Shown here piece after piece: positions 33,586-44,782 of a DNA stretch of 64,000 bases; positions within the stretch are counted from its first letter, which is position 1; every line of letters begins with the position of its first letter. The position numbers and the translations under genes were made by a program. The stretch lies in NCBI GenBank assembly GCA_010015745.1, contig ML978166.1, positions 310,001 through 374,000 of the forward strand, written 5' to 3'. Source of the stretch: Setomelanomma holmii (taxonomy: Eukaryota > Ascomycota > Dothideomycetes > Pleosporales > Phaeosphaeriaceae). Below the pieces are notes generated by a model. It did not search any database. It worked only from the letters and a program-made list of their open reading frames with translations, and was not told the DNA's origin.

Positions 33586-34099
33586 AGCTCAGGTCTAGGC
33601 GAAGCGCTAGAAGAGGGCACGAGAAAATTGCATAGCTTCTGCTGCTGGAGGTGCCACGAAGTGTATACGGGTGGTATAGATGGTAAATGACCCCTGGTCG
33701 AGGGTTGGTATTTTCACTTCTTGTACTCATACTTTTGTCTTGTCGACATGACATAACTCTTTTGAATGAATGGCATTGTTGCTCGATTGCTTCTTGTGCA
33801 CTCTTGAAAGTGATGGTGTGCTATGCATTTTGGCTAAAGCAGTTATCTGTTGGTCATCAACAAAGCTAATGTTCGGTGAGTATCGTAGCTTCCATACTCG
33901 CAACCGCTCGCCAGGTGTGCGTGTTTGCCTACCTCGCTTGTGCATTGACTCATTGACCCACTTTCCGCGTTTACGCTACACACCACACACAGACTTGTGA
34001 CTCATGTTGCATTTCTGCCTTGTTGTAGAGAACTGAGCTACATATGGGCTCTATATATAATGTTTAATTTTCACAATTTCCATTTCGAGCAACAGCTAG
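33586..34099. other. Intergenic region
   Basis: About 500 bases of 3' flank of the AA9 gene, with an AT-rich segment (CTATATATAATG near 34051) about 50 bases before the tRNA gene. No protein gene seen. Confidence 0.4.
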
Positions 34100-34198
34100 T
34101 CCCAATTAGTCCAGAGGTTAGGATATCTGGCTTTCATCTTCTCGGCCTTTCAGGTCGTTGACAACCCAGAAGACCCGGGTTCAATTCCCGGATTGGGA
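34100..34198 (+). tRNA. tRNA-Glu (anticodon UUC) with intron
   Basis: The acceptor stem pairs TCCCAAT (34100-34106) with ATTGGGA (34192-34198). The D-arm follows (GTCCAGAGGTTAGGAT). The anticodon stem TCTGG (34126-34130) pairs with CCAGA (34166-34170), and the TTC anticodon is at 34133-34135 in a CTTTCA loop. A 28-nt intron (34137-34164) sits after position 37. The T-arm CCCGGGTTCAATTCCCGG is complete. The mature form is about 71 nt before CCA addition. Confidence 0.95.
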
Positions 34199-34210
34199 AA
34201 CCAATCCACC

Positions 34211-34223
34211 TTTTGTACTTTTT
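34211..34223 (+). terminator. Pol III terminator of the tRNA-Glu gene
   Basis: Two T-runs, TTTT at 34211-34214 and TTTTT at 34219-34223, begin 13 bases after the tRNA end, as expected for RNA polymerase III termination. Confidence 0.7.
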
Positions 34224-35676
34224 GATGATCATGGTGGGGCGGGTAGTAGTGATAGATGGACGGTTGGGATGCTGGCCTTCTATTGGTACTTTTACACTAG
34301 GGATCGTATGAGCAGAGCAGTGAGATTCTTCTCTTCAACCTTATTTGTCGTACGAAGTCTTCTGTCTTACCTCGTCAATTGTGTCATCTATATATAGTCT
34401 CTAGTGCCTAGATGATTCATCCAGCTGCGTAGAACATCTTTTTGGTACGCAATGTGGCATTGTGCGAGAGCTCACTTACTGTGATTGCACACAAGTAGAA
34501 ATGTCTGTCATTGCTTTCAAAGCAAGTATAAAGTGACTGCACAGCTTTGTAGCAGCAGCATCCTATTCTTGCTTCGTGTTCGATATTCCTTATCTCTTTT
34601 CACGATTCTTTTCATCGCGGAGTGTATCTATCAAAAGCAGGAATGGACAAAATCAAGGTCGTTTCCATCGTCGTTGCTTTATCTGGGTAGCTTTGCAAAG
34701 AATTGCCTGTTGCAATAATTATCTCGTCTGTCATGATGCGCCGGCGAAGTCGATGAAACCGCATCGTTAGGTTTCATGTTTGCCTGAGCAGAAGCTTTGT
34801 CGCCTAGAGGATGATCGTTACTTGCGAGCCTTTATTTGCGATTAGGAAGAGTCGCCCAGATTTGGCAAATTCCCCTCAATGAAGATGTGCCGTTGATGTT
34901 GCAACAGAATGGGAAAACATCGTATCAAGTCGCGCGAAGCACCACGACGCCTCGGACCTAGGCACCTTTGCGTGCTCGGTCATCACATGCCAAAACGCTT
35001 AAATGATTGTCAAGTTGATCGTAAAGATGATCGTAACATTGGTGTTGGCAAGACAAGATGAAACGTCGCGCTGTCAATCGGGCCGCTAAACCCTAAACCA
35101 CCAATTTCCTTCACCACGTCATCGCACGCAACTGCCCCCGTCCACACATCTCCCCCAAACCCAAAAGTTCCAGCTTATCCTCCCAAATAACAAAGTTCCG
35201 CCCAATGAAAGCTCAAACAGAGAAGTGGCCCCAGCGCCTACGCCGCGAAAAGAAACTCGGAAAGCCCGGAAATTGCCTCCTTGGGTATAATCTACATGCA
35301 CGTGTTTTGTTGCGTGCAGCTGCACATGTCGCAATACGATCTCCCACACACTGACCACCTCATTGCCCACGTCGATTGCGCCTGCGCTCCGATAAGGGTC
35401 GAGTTGGGCGTCGATAAGGAAATCTTAAGTGAAGAAGAACAAGGAGATGAGATGATGATCTGTGTCGTGTCAGTCGAAGCGATTAGCGACGGATACGTGC
35501 TGTTTCATTGTCCGTATACGGTAAAGGCCTTTCACATAGAGATGTGCATAGCCCCTGTGGCAGTGCACGTGAGCTTGGCGGTTTCGAAGGTACGTACCTG
35601 TCAGTGTCTGAATATTCACCATTGGAATGATTCGGACTGCGAGCCTCGCTGCCGGAGCCTGAAAGCGCTCGCAAGG
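34224..35676. other. Intergenic region
   Basis: About 1.45 kb without a supported gene. A plus-strand frame at 35281-35841 is the antisense shadow of the CxxCxGxG gene. Confidence 0.4.
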
Positions 35677-35820
35677 CTAGTGGTCTGTATGGATGGCGCC
35701 GGCACCCTCGCAAACATCACATTTTCGGGTGCCTGTTCGCTTGCAACTTCTACAGCCGTTGCCATTGCATTCTTCGCACTTGATGTGGCCATTTCCATGG
35801 CAAGTTGGGCAGTCCTTCAT
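35677..35820 (-). CDS. 47-aa DnaJ-type CxxCxGxG zinc-finger mini-protein
   Basis: Short minus-strand gene, ATG at 35820 to TAG at 35677. Nearly the whole product is four consecutive Cys motifs: CPTCHGNG, CEECNGNG, CRSCKRTG and CDVCEGAG, the pattern of the DnaJ/Hsp40 central zinc finger that binds two zinc ions. There is no J-domain or C-terminal substrate domain. Similar stand-alone modules (for example plant BSD2) act as small chaperones. The frame stays open upstream of the ATG, and a CTACAG before GCTGCCGC may be an acceptor, so an extra 5' exon is possible. Four regularly spaced motifs in frame make coincidence very unlikely. Confidence 0.8.
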   Translation of the reverse strand: MKDCPTCHGNGHIKCEECNGNGCRSCKRTGTRKCDVCEGAGAIHTDH

Positions 35821-38514
35821 GTTGCCAGCTTGGTCGGATAGAGCGGGCGGAAGCGGCAGCCTGTAGAGTAGCGCAAGGCAGCGCAGGAAATATTGAAAGG
35901 TGAAGAGAAGTGTCTAGAGAGTCGCGTAGAAGAGAATAAGGGAACTCGCTGATCAACAGTCGTTCGAATGTATGTGTAGAAAAGGAGTGGCGCAAGGCTT
36001 TATGGCAGGTGTGGGTCTGTGTCGAGGCAAGGCAGTAGCTGTCAGGGTGATTCGAAACAACAAACCAACCTTGGGATATTATCAGGGTCTTTAAATAATC
36101 TCCACCCGTGCAGGTCCGCATCTCACCTGTCTTGCACCTTGTTTCCCAGAAATAGTGAAGCGGCACAGCCACCCGAGAAGCGACTCCAACGAGCGTGCAG
36201 CGGGGTCAAACACGAATGATCGTGAAGTCAGTTCATTGTTGGCTCCACAACCCTGGACGGTCATTAGCATCTCCTTGAGGAGCGCTGGCTTGGCGGCACC
36301 GCGTAGAGGTACTTTTGACGGCGTATCGGCTGCCGTAAAATGCCTCGCTGCGCGCATTGGTGGGCTCCGCCTTTCAAGGCGGAGTCCTGCTTGGCTGAGG
36401 CCAACCTCACGATGCTGATTGCTCAATCAGTGCACCGGTATAGCTCCGTGAGGCCTCCAGATCTTCTTTTAGACTTGAGCAGTGCGGGTGATAACAGCGC
36501 CAAATCTTTACACCTCAACGCCAGAAGTATAATGTCGTGCTCGCATGGAGGACCTCGACGCTGATAGCATTGTCGCGAGACCACGAAGACGAAAGCGATG
36601 CCGCCACAGCCGGAGGGCATCTCCGTAGTAGCATTCACGGCGTTAAGAACGTGCCCTAGCCGATGCCACCGGTGCCTGGAGATGATTTGCTGGTCGCGGG
36701 ATGAAGGACAGACATGGTTGATTCAGTCGGCCGGTGCAAATCAACATTACGGCTTCTAGCGTGTTTCCTGTTTCGTTTCTTGCTGACGATCCTTGCAACG
36801 TCATTGACTGCCCTTCTGCTGGGTACTTGATCACAAGGCGCAGCTACGTCAGGGCTCAGACTGGATTGAGAATGAACAGAATGGACCAACAAATCCATCG
36901 ACATGCAGCACGCGCTCGAAGACGTGGTCGGCACTGTTGCGTCAGTATTTAGCCTGATGAGGTAGAGACACACGTGGCGCTCTGCATGAACGTTGAAGGG
37001 TCGAGCCGAGTGGGTGGGTAGGGCTGAAGCCCGGTTGGCCAATATTTAGTGCAGCATCAGATATATGCCAGGATGGACAGGTCCCACAAATCATCTGCTT
37101 TCTTGTTCGAGTTAAAACTTTGTTCAACCTCAGAAAGACCAATCGCATTCCCATGAAGGTGCTGGGTCGTCGTTGCTGCCTGGAGTTCTCACCTCCGAAC
37201 GAAAGGCGGGGTTCTCGCAAGCAACAGTGGCATGCCTCTCCCTACGATCTACCACGCCCAGTGGAAACCCAAAATGCCGACAGAAAGCAGGAAAGAAAGG
37301 GTCAAGGAAGGCCTTGCCAAAATCTGCAAGTTACAGCATAGCGATCTTTTGGCCGAGGTCTCATGCAGAAGACTGAGATCTCCTGATCTCGCGGTCAAAC
37401 AATGCCCATCTTAACAATCATGGATCGAGTGATTGTTGCAACCTCAGAACCGGCCAGTGGCCCAGTTACGAAAGCCTGCGGAGTACTATTGACCTACTGG
37501 ATCAACCCGGAGAAGAGACGGCAGTACCTGGGCTAACACCTAGCCGAATCTACACAGCCTCAGCGAAATCGTACCATAACCTAAAACAGATCGCAAGTGT
37601 CCTCGCTTCCTCCCGCGAACACGGATGGAGTACGATGATTTGACGCTATCGAAAATCCCTCCAAGACCCGAACCTTGAACTTGCGTACGATGCGACAATC
37701 ATCAGGTGCCTCGCCCAAGCTAAATGACGCGGTCTCACGCGTCAAATCAGGCAGAACTTGGCTAAGTCGAGTCCACATGTAGTTTCAAGTCTCGAGTACT
37801 CAAAAAACGCCTATTTATACGGTCCCGTGAGTGGACGTAGACGCTGGCGTCATCAGAACTCGGCACTTAGTTTGGGTCGCGCCCCAACTGCTGCACTTAG
37901 GAGACAACTCTTGTTCAAGATCTGAGCATCACTTGGGCACGATGCTGCGACCGCCGCGGTCAAGCCTCTTATGTTATACAACACACTCTGCTCAATCTTC
38001 AACTCTTGGGCAGGTACTTTGAAAATTGGCCCTGCTTCGAATGAAACCCACTGCCTAATTCGAGGACTCGAATCTTGGGAGGAGGCTTGCGGAACCGATG
38101 AAAAGCCTGTTTTGATAAATAAGACTCATCGCATCGCTCACAATTGCTGCCATGGGTCAAGAAGACTGATGTGACTTTCTTCCTTAACACGTGGTTCAAT
38201 AATGCTTGCTCAAACTCCATCATACCCAAGCACTCGAGTAATTCTCGGTGACCCATAAAGACTGATTGTTACAAGAAGCAGATTGGCTCAATCCCGGGCT
38301 GGTCTCAAATTCCGGTGCAGGATACCTAGGATATATTTTGAAGGGGTGCAGCATCGCGGCTTTACGAGCATTGTACGGCTGTAGCTGATGCTAAACAGAC
38401 CGCAATCATGCCATATGAAGTACTGTAGGTACAATTGATCCAATAAAGTTCCGTACTCGTCGTGGCGTTCAATGTTCAGGATTCTCCCGATGACACAAAC
38501 CTCAATGGCAAGAC
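35821..38514. other. Long gene-poor region
   Basis: About 2.7 kb with no supported gene, RNA or repeat. Short open frames on both strands have no family features. Confidence 0.4.
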
Positions 38515-39864
38515 TTGTTCGAAGATGATCGTGTACTGAGAGCACTCAAAGAAGCATTCGCGCTTCTGTCCACTTGTCGGCAAGTCTACCACGAGGCCAC
38601 AACAACGCTCATCTCTGCCAACACCAGGATCATCTCAAGATACCTCAATGCCAACGACAGATCATACGAGATAGGATTGGTATCTCAAACGGTCGGCGCC
38701 GCGCGATGGTTGTACTCTCTAGACACTCGAGCAGCGTTGGTAAGAAAGGTTGTTATTGACCTAGACAAGACGTGCCCTATATGGTGCAGCCGGCATGGGT
38801 ATTCTGAAACAATACCCGAAAACTACTATCAAGTCTTTCAGCACGCAGTCCCACTGGTAGATCTGATACGGCGGCTCTGGCAGCATCCCGACATCGAGGT
38901 TCAATCCGTACATCCGAAAGGACCAAGACATTACAGGTATCATGAGAGTCCCAACCCAAGTCAACATCGAATCGACATAGTACCAGAAGTTCTCAATGCC
39001 GTTACACTTACGCTGAAGCGGGATCCACTCGGACTGGCTAAATACGGACGTCAAGTGGAAGAGGTACTTATTCAACGCGACTGTAAAGAAGGACGTGTGG
39101 TATTTCAACTTCCCTATGTGGGCATGGGTTCTCCGAAGCGACATTTCTCCATCAGCGACGACAGAAAGACACTCACCTGGAAGGTAGGGGAGGCTCAGCA
39201 GGTGACCCTGATGACTCTGCTGCGAGAAGTGAAGTGGAAAGTCTTCGACATAATCAGTCTTGCTCCACCGTTGAACCATAAGCACTTGGCTGGAAACGTG
39301 ACTTGGGATCTGGACAATAGCACGCTGAGCGGCGCATCACTTTCACTCTCCGCAGTCTGTTGCGAGGGCCGGAGGAGTACAGGCCCATTTTGGATGTCGA
39401 ATTATCAACGCCTGGAGCTGAGCGCTAGCCGGCCTGACACCGACTTTGACAACTTCACAGCTCTTAAGCGCCTCTGGAGAACCTACGACAAGCACATCTC
39501 GAAGTCTTGGCAATTCCAGCGCTTCCACGACTATAATAAACACCCCACGCTTGATATCGTCCTAATCTTCAACGATGATTTCGAAATAGAGCTCGCGGAT
39601 CTTCACATCGATGTCGGCGAACTGTTGCACAACACAGCGTCAGTGGGGAGCATTTCGAAGCTGACGATCTCGACTAGGAATATTGACGGGAAATTTTACC
39701 CGCGGGGAAGTGTATGGTTGGAACATTGCATAGATAACGCGCTGGCTAAGCTCCCCGACGCCTTAATCAATCATCCATACTGGCAGTGGGTATCAAGCCG
39801 TCCGCATTTATCGGTCCAGATGAACGGTCTCTTCGAGATATTCGAAGCGTCAGTCAAGTCTTGA
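38515..39864 (+). CDS. Fungal family protein with CRQVYHEA motif, N-terminus not found
   Basis: A 449-codon open frame with no ATG near its beginning; the frame opens at 38494 after a TGA. It carries LLSTCRQVYHEATTTLISANT near its start, typical of the large fungal F-box-like/2EXR-type families in which a FxxLPxEIRxxIY block comes before it. That leading block is missing here. The rest (DIEVQSVHPKG, RVVFQLPYVGMGS, IEVWLEH-like stretches) is not recognisable. Either an upstream exon has been missed or the gene is 5'-truncated. A degraded relative follows at 40.4 kb and still has the leading block (FLTLPLEIQNAVY). Confidence 0.6.
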   Translation: MFEDDRVLRALKEAFALLSTCRQVYHEATTTLISANTRIISRYLNANDRSYEIGLVSQTVGAARWLYSLDTRAALVRKVVIDLDKTCPIWCSRHGYSETIPENYYQVFQHAVPLVDLIRRLWQHPDIEVQSVHPKGPRHYRYHESPNPSQHRIDIVPEVLNAVTLTLKRDPLGLAKYGRQVEEVLIQRDCKEGRVVFQLPYVGMGSPKRHFSISDDRKTLTWKVGEAQQVTLMTLLREVKWKVFDIISLAPPLNHKHLAGNVTWDLDNSTLSGASLSLSAVCCEGRRSTGPFWMSNYQRLELSASRPDTDFDNFTALKRLWRTYDKHISKSWQFQRFHDYNKHPTLDIVLIFNDDFEIELADLHIDVGELLHNTASVGSISKLTISTRNIDGKFYPRGSVWLEHCIDNALAKLPDALINHPYWQWVSSRPHLSVQMNGLFEIFEASVKS

Positions 39865-40362
39865 GAGAGTTTCGGGGCTTTAAGTCCATGGTAGTCGCAC
39901 ATCCTCGGGCATCGAAGAGATCAGTTTGTCTCAGCTTTAGTCTACTAGATCCTCGACCTGCTGGCTCTGAGCTCAATTGATACCTGAGTGCAAACAAAGT
40001 GCTGCTCATTAGGTAGCCTTTGACTCCATAGTAGAACACAGTCGAGTCAGGTTCAACCTCGTTACCTTCCAAAGTTGCAACTATGACGGATCACAAGCTT
40101 CTACATGTCTCCACAGCTACTTCACGTGGCTAGTCTGCTTTCGAAGACTCCTGCTGTCTTTCATCAATCATCGAAAGATGAGTTGCAAGAATATGGCAAA
40201 CCGAACTCTACCATCATGCGCTTATACTACAATCACTCGTCGTGCAGGTACAGGACGAGGATGGCTGGCGATGGCGCTTTGCCCTGTACATGAAACTCGA
40301 TTGCGACAGTGACCTGAGAAATTCACGATTGTTACAATTCCACTCTCAACCACCGCATACCT

Positions 40363-40942
40363 ATGGGGCCCTCGTTCACTCTGTTCGAGCCCGCCAAAGC
40401 TGCCCCTATTCGCAAGGCTAACTCTACGCCCCCTCAGCCTGACGTAGTCTATTTCTTGACGCTACCCCTTGAGATTCAAAATGCTGTTTACTGCACCCTC
40501 TTCTGTCTAGCGGATAGCATTTGTATCGCGCCTTCATACTGCTACGGTGCAAAGGGCATATATGGGAACAATCTCCTTGCAATAAGACATCATCAGCAGG
40601 CTTCCAAATCTACCAGTATGCCGACAGATTTACCGCGAAGCTGCGACCACTGCCTTCTCCAACGACTCTTGGGTTGTCTCGAGGCGTACAGTTGTGATGA
40701 CGGGAGATGGCTGCAACAGTGATCTAATGCAAGCGGATGGTGCTGCAAAACTTCTAGAGAAGTTGGGTTCATGTGGCTCTATGATAAGAAGAGTCATCAT
40801 TGACCCCAATAAGACTGGACAGAGAAGACCGAAAGCACTGTACCGTCGAGTTCATCCAGATATGAGGCAATGGTTCCGTGGCCTGAGAAAAAAAGCATAT
40901 TGTTTAAATGTAAAAGAGTCTTCATTCGAGATGCCGGTCTAA
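40363..40942 (+). pseudogene. Broken paralogue of the CRQVYHEA family
   Basis: Starts with ATG (MGPSFTLFEPAKAAP) and contains FLTLPLEIQNAVYCTLFC in one frame. Near 40590-40610 the related sequence shifts to another frame: VCRQIYREAATTAFSND, then RRVIIDPNKTGQ, aligning with CRQVYHEATTTLISAN and RKVVIDLDKTC of the gene at 38.5 kb. It then stops at 40942, some 300 codons short of the neighbour. I see no good intron that would fix the shift, so it reads as a frameshifted, 3'-truncated copy. Confidence 0.6.
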
Positions 40943-41020
40943 TACTTGCGATGCTGGAGGGTATACGCGAATAAGTTGCAAGGTCAATCCTCATGCAAAA
41001 CATCACGGATTTAGCTACTC

Positions 41021-42055
41021 TTACGACGCGCTCCCAGATTCCCCTGCCTCTTCCTCAGCCTGTTTCGTTCTCTTCATCCGCTCCTCCGCCGCGCGCGCAA
41101 TAATCTCTCTCCGACTCATAGTCCCCGCCGAAGTCGAACCACCTGCACTACTCACCACCATCCCACCCTCACTCCGTCTCCCAAGCACAAAATCCCCACC
41201 CGTCCAACCCCCATGATCATGTACCTCCTCCTGCCCCGGATCATAAAACTCCTCATCCCCCACACTCCTCCCGCCACTCTTCCAATCGTCCCGTGCAACC
41301 TCACGCTCAATCTGCTTACACAAGTTCCAAAAATTCCGATCATGCGGGCCCCACACGTTATGCGCGAGTTCGTGGCACAGCGTGTTGCGAATCGTTTTAT
41401 AATCCCTGTACCCATCGTACGCATCCGTCCTTAATCGCAGCTCGATAACCTCACCCTGGTTCCTGTTCAGCCCCAGTGTCCGTGATTCTTGTGTGGTGTG
41501 CATAGCGGGATCCATCTCGGTGAGCAGCGGCACGCTGAATTTGTGCGTGCGCATGGCGGCCTTGATGCCCGCGTCGTCGCGCAGGCGTTCGAGAAAGCAC
41601 AGGGAGCGGTCGGGGTTGGGAAGATACGGTAGCGGTCGGAGCGTGTGGAATGTGTATTGCGCTTCTTCTTGGATGCGCTTGTAGTCGCGATTTCGCGCGG
41701 GTAAGGCGGCTTTGATGGGGCCTGGGCGTCGGGGCGGGGAGGCGGCGGATATGCTGGCGTTGAGAGAGGATACTTCGGCGGATGTGCTGCCCATGAGCGT
41801 TATCTTCTTGCCGACGAGCTCGGTGAGAGGGGGGATGGGCGCTTTGAAGGGCGGCTTTTGGAGGCCGAGTTTGGAGGCGATGAGGAACTTTTGGTTGGAT
41901 GGCGGTATGGAGAGATCTGATGCGACGCGCTCTGATAGATGTGATATTGTGGCATCTCGCGAAAAGCTGAATGTGTGCCGTTCGCCATGGTGTAGGAGCG
42001 TGATTTCGAGCTCGTCTGTCGCTGTTGGTATAGGTGAGGTATTGGCGTCTGACAT
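41021..42055 (-). CDS. Ubiquitin-like / WLM-domain metalloprotease (Wss1-like)
   Basis: Combines an N-terminal ubiquitin-like domain (residues about 15-90) with a WLM zinc protease domain. Zinc ligands and catalytic Glu lie in HELAHNVWGPHD (His228, Glu229, His232, His238). The WLM family includes Wss1, which degrades proteins crosslinked to DNA; UBL-WLM fusions like this one are known in fission yeast. The C-terminus is low-complexity with a basic/acidic helix. The product is 344 aa from the ATG at 42055. The frame is open to another ATG at 42202, but that stretch contains an intron-end signature (GCTAAC...TTTCAG), so it more likely holds a leader intron or upstream exon junction. Confidence 0.87.
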   Translation of the reverse strand: MSDANTSPIPTATDELEITLLHHGERHTFSFSRDATISHLSERVASDLSIPPSNQKFLIASKLGLQKPPFKAPIPPLTELVGKKITLMGSTSAEVSSLNASISAASPPRRPGPIKAALPARNRDYKRIQEEAQYTFHTLRPLPYLPNPDRSLCFLERLRDDAGIKAAMRTHKFSVPLLTEMDPAMHTTQESRTLGLNRNQGEVIELRLRTDAYDGYRDYKTIRNTLCHELAHNVWGPHDRNFWNLCKQIEREVARDDWKSGGRSVGDEEFYDPGQEEVHDHGGWTGGDFVLGRRSEGGMVVSSAGGSTSAGTMSRREIIARAAEERMKRTKQAEEEAGESGSAS

Positions 42056-42548
42056 GTTCGTGGATGCGCGGGCGAAGAGAGTGGGTTGGAGGATGGGTGG
42101 CGGTATGTCTCTATAGAATTCACGACTGTATCTGCTGAAAGTGCAAGTAGGAGAGGTTAGCAGGTGATCAAGATGTCGCTTCGCAGCGTGTGGCTGAGAC
42201 ATTGGCCTCGAGTGTTTCGGTGACGTTCTTCAAGGCTTCCATCCGTGATGCGTCGCCATCGGCAATTTGTCATCGCCAACGCCGCCGATCAGGATCCGCG
42301 CGATTACTCCAGGACTCTGCTCTGGGCAACAACATCATCCGTCGAAGAACATGCCATGACTGTTCTCATGTGTGCGTTCATTCGTATTGGAGGTTCATGC
42401 TTTTTCCGCTTCTATCAACGCCATGGTAGGGTATCAATATGCGCTGAGATTCCCAACGAGAAACAATATCATCAAAAAGTGACAACGCCGCAGATGCTCA
42501 ACGCCAATGCCATGCTGTCCAAATTTCATATCACGGCCAGCTAGCCCA

Positions 42549-43618
42549 CTAGCCCAGCTTGTTGTGTTCCAACGCCCGCTTCTTCTCCGCTTCTGCTCGC
42601 CTCTTCCGCTCTTCCTCTTCCTTTTTCAAGGTCTGCGGCGACTTGACCCACTCTCTCCGCTGCGGAACCCAGATATGTCTACCCAGAAGTCAGCTCTCGT
42701 GTCATTAATACAGTCTGCAATACATGCCCATTGAAGTTTGTATTCGTTAGCGCTGTGGTGTGGTATTCATCCGTGAGTATCTTGTCATACGCATACGGCA
42801 CCCTTGCCATGACTCCCTCAAACATCGATTCCCGCATCGGATACAGCTCCTCGATTTTGTAGTCATGGTAGTTCTTGCAGCTCCACACTCCAGGATGTGT
42901 GTCAGGGCGCGTTTCGGACAGGCCAGTAATGTCGATAAACAGGCCGTTCCGGACATCAATCCATCGCGCGTCGATAATGTTCATGCCATTTCCACGCACG
43001 CGCTCCCATATCCATGGATTGACATCGATCAGGTACTCGCGCTGGATCTTGCCGTCCGACGATGTGTATTGGTACCGAGTCTGGTTGTATTGCTCGCCAA
43101 GCCGGTTCAGTGTCGAGAATGACACTTGTGTGTCGAGATCGTAGTCCCACGGTAGGCGCTACATGAAGTCAGTAAAGCGCTGAGTTCCCATGGACTCGGC
43201 CGCATTACCTTTCCGTTCCACCACCATCCAAGAAGTGTACCATGTGCTATCCAAGTATCCAGTCCGTGATTCCGGAAGAAGGTCAGGTATGCGCGGACCA
43301 TATGAGCCTGTGTGTCTGTTCGCTCGTCGTCTGACACAACGCCATGGAAGTATCGCCTGTCGTAGTGACCTAGCGTCTCGTCGCCACTGCGAGAGGTCAG
43401 TCTTGGTCGCGAGTGAAGCTTATCAAGCGACATAGAAAGCCAACGTACCCAGGCTCGTGGAAGTACTTGAGCGTTTCCTCATCGTCCCTCTTTGCGAACT
43501 CAACATCTCGGGAGTCTATCTGTGGTGCTTGTGACGATGCTCTGAAAGACGGCACAGCTATACATTGTCCGAAGAGGGTCGCAGAAGCAATAGCTGCCGC
43601 GCATATGGATAGTCGCAT
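42549..43618 (-). CDS. Secreted LicD/MNN4-type phosphotransferase-like protein
   Basis: LicD-family protein, related to enzymes that add phosphocholine or mannosylphosphate to glycans in the secretory pathway. Exons 43618-43449, 43386-43209, 43158-42728 and 42678-42549 give 302 aa. A signal peptide covers about residues 1-20. The core has DTWIAHGTLLGWWWNGK followed after a splice by RLPWDYDLDTQVS, the LicD metal-binding DxD region. The C-terminus KEEEERKRRAEEKRALEHN is a charged helix common in fungal members. The third intron (42727-42679) uses a GC donor (GG|GCATGT); only this phase restores GHIWVPQRREWVKSP. Nearby ORFs suggest no partner genes. Confidence 0.85.
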
Positions 43619-44782
43619 AATCGAAGTCGAAAGTGGCCAGGGAACACCGCTCGCCAAAATGCGCAATCAATATTGAATGCAAAGTTGCCAATCTCGGAGT
43701 TCTGTTTGCGAGGCCAGTATGATGTTGATAGGTTCTAGGTACGGAAGATAGGTTCGAGGTGGGTTAACAATTCAATTCGGCAGGCGATCGCGTGCCTCCC
43801 TCCACACTTTGAAGCCGGTAGGACGGTAGGAAGGCGAGACTGTGGTGACGTATCGCAGCGTACCAAGGCGTGACAATAGTCTTGGAGAGTTGTTGCGTTT
43901 CTTGAGTGACTGAGAGACAGTGCAAATGAGCCACACAAGGCTGGATCTGTACGCGCCATGGCTGCGCATATTCGGGCTTCCAAGACCCTGTAAGATCCGA
44001 GAAGTGGTCAGGAACTGAGGCGGCACATGCGCAACGGGTAAAGTCTGACGTATACCCAAGCACCAAGGCAAAGCTTAGCCATCAGCGCTAGCCAGTGACA
44101 CGCGGCCGTCGCGTGCTAAGCCTTTCGCCAACCCCTTGGCAGAGAACGAGCGAAGAAGGAACGGTCAGCCACGCAAACAATGTAGAATCTGATAAGCTAC
44201 GGTCCTGAAACTCTCCAAGATTCGTTATTTGCTTGCGTTGTTTCAAGGCTCGATGCATATGCCACCGTTTCCGAGACGCCGCAGGCATACGTACTCCATT
44301 TTCATTTTAGGTGCCGAACTACCCGAGATAGGAAACGTCATTTGTGTACACCTCAGGCCTCGTCAGCACTCCACCCGAGGACGAATGCATCTCCACCGGC
44401 AGACATGCTTGAATGGAGCGTGCAGTACATCTCGAAATGAACGTGGTCGCGTGCGCAGGATGGATTGCCATTGAGACTGTGCGACTGCTGTTTCTGAACT
44501 GACTTGACAATGATGTGTGCTTGTCTTGCCGTAAAGTCCATACTCGATTGGGTGGCGAGGTGCTGATAAGACATTTCCCGCTCACCCTTGCTAATGAGGG
44601 GATGAAATCGAAAAAGATGTCCCGTTGTCGAGCGAAATATCATCGCATAAGGATATATCATTGGTTACTACAATGAGCCCCAGTCATTATACATCCATTC
44701 AATCGGAACACCGTGCCTTCCCATAGTCATACATTCAAGAACATGCGGTCATGCCGATTCGTATCCCGTTGGATCATTGCTA
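43619..44782. other. Intergenic region
   Basis: About 1.15 kb between two minus-strand genes; no supported gene. Confidence 0.4.

Noticed and set aside
35281..35841. 186-codon plus-strand open frame with many Cys and hydrophobic residues
   Set aside because: It is the antisense of the CxxCxGxG gene; its apparent pattern comes from the regular Cys/Gly codons on the other strand.
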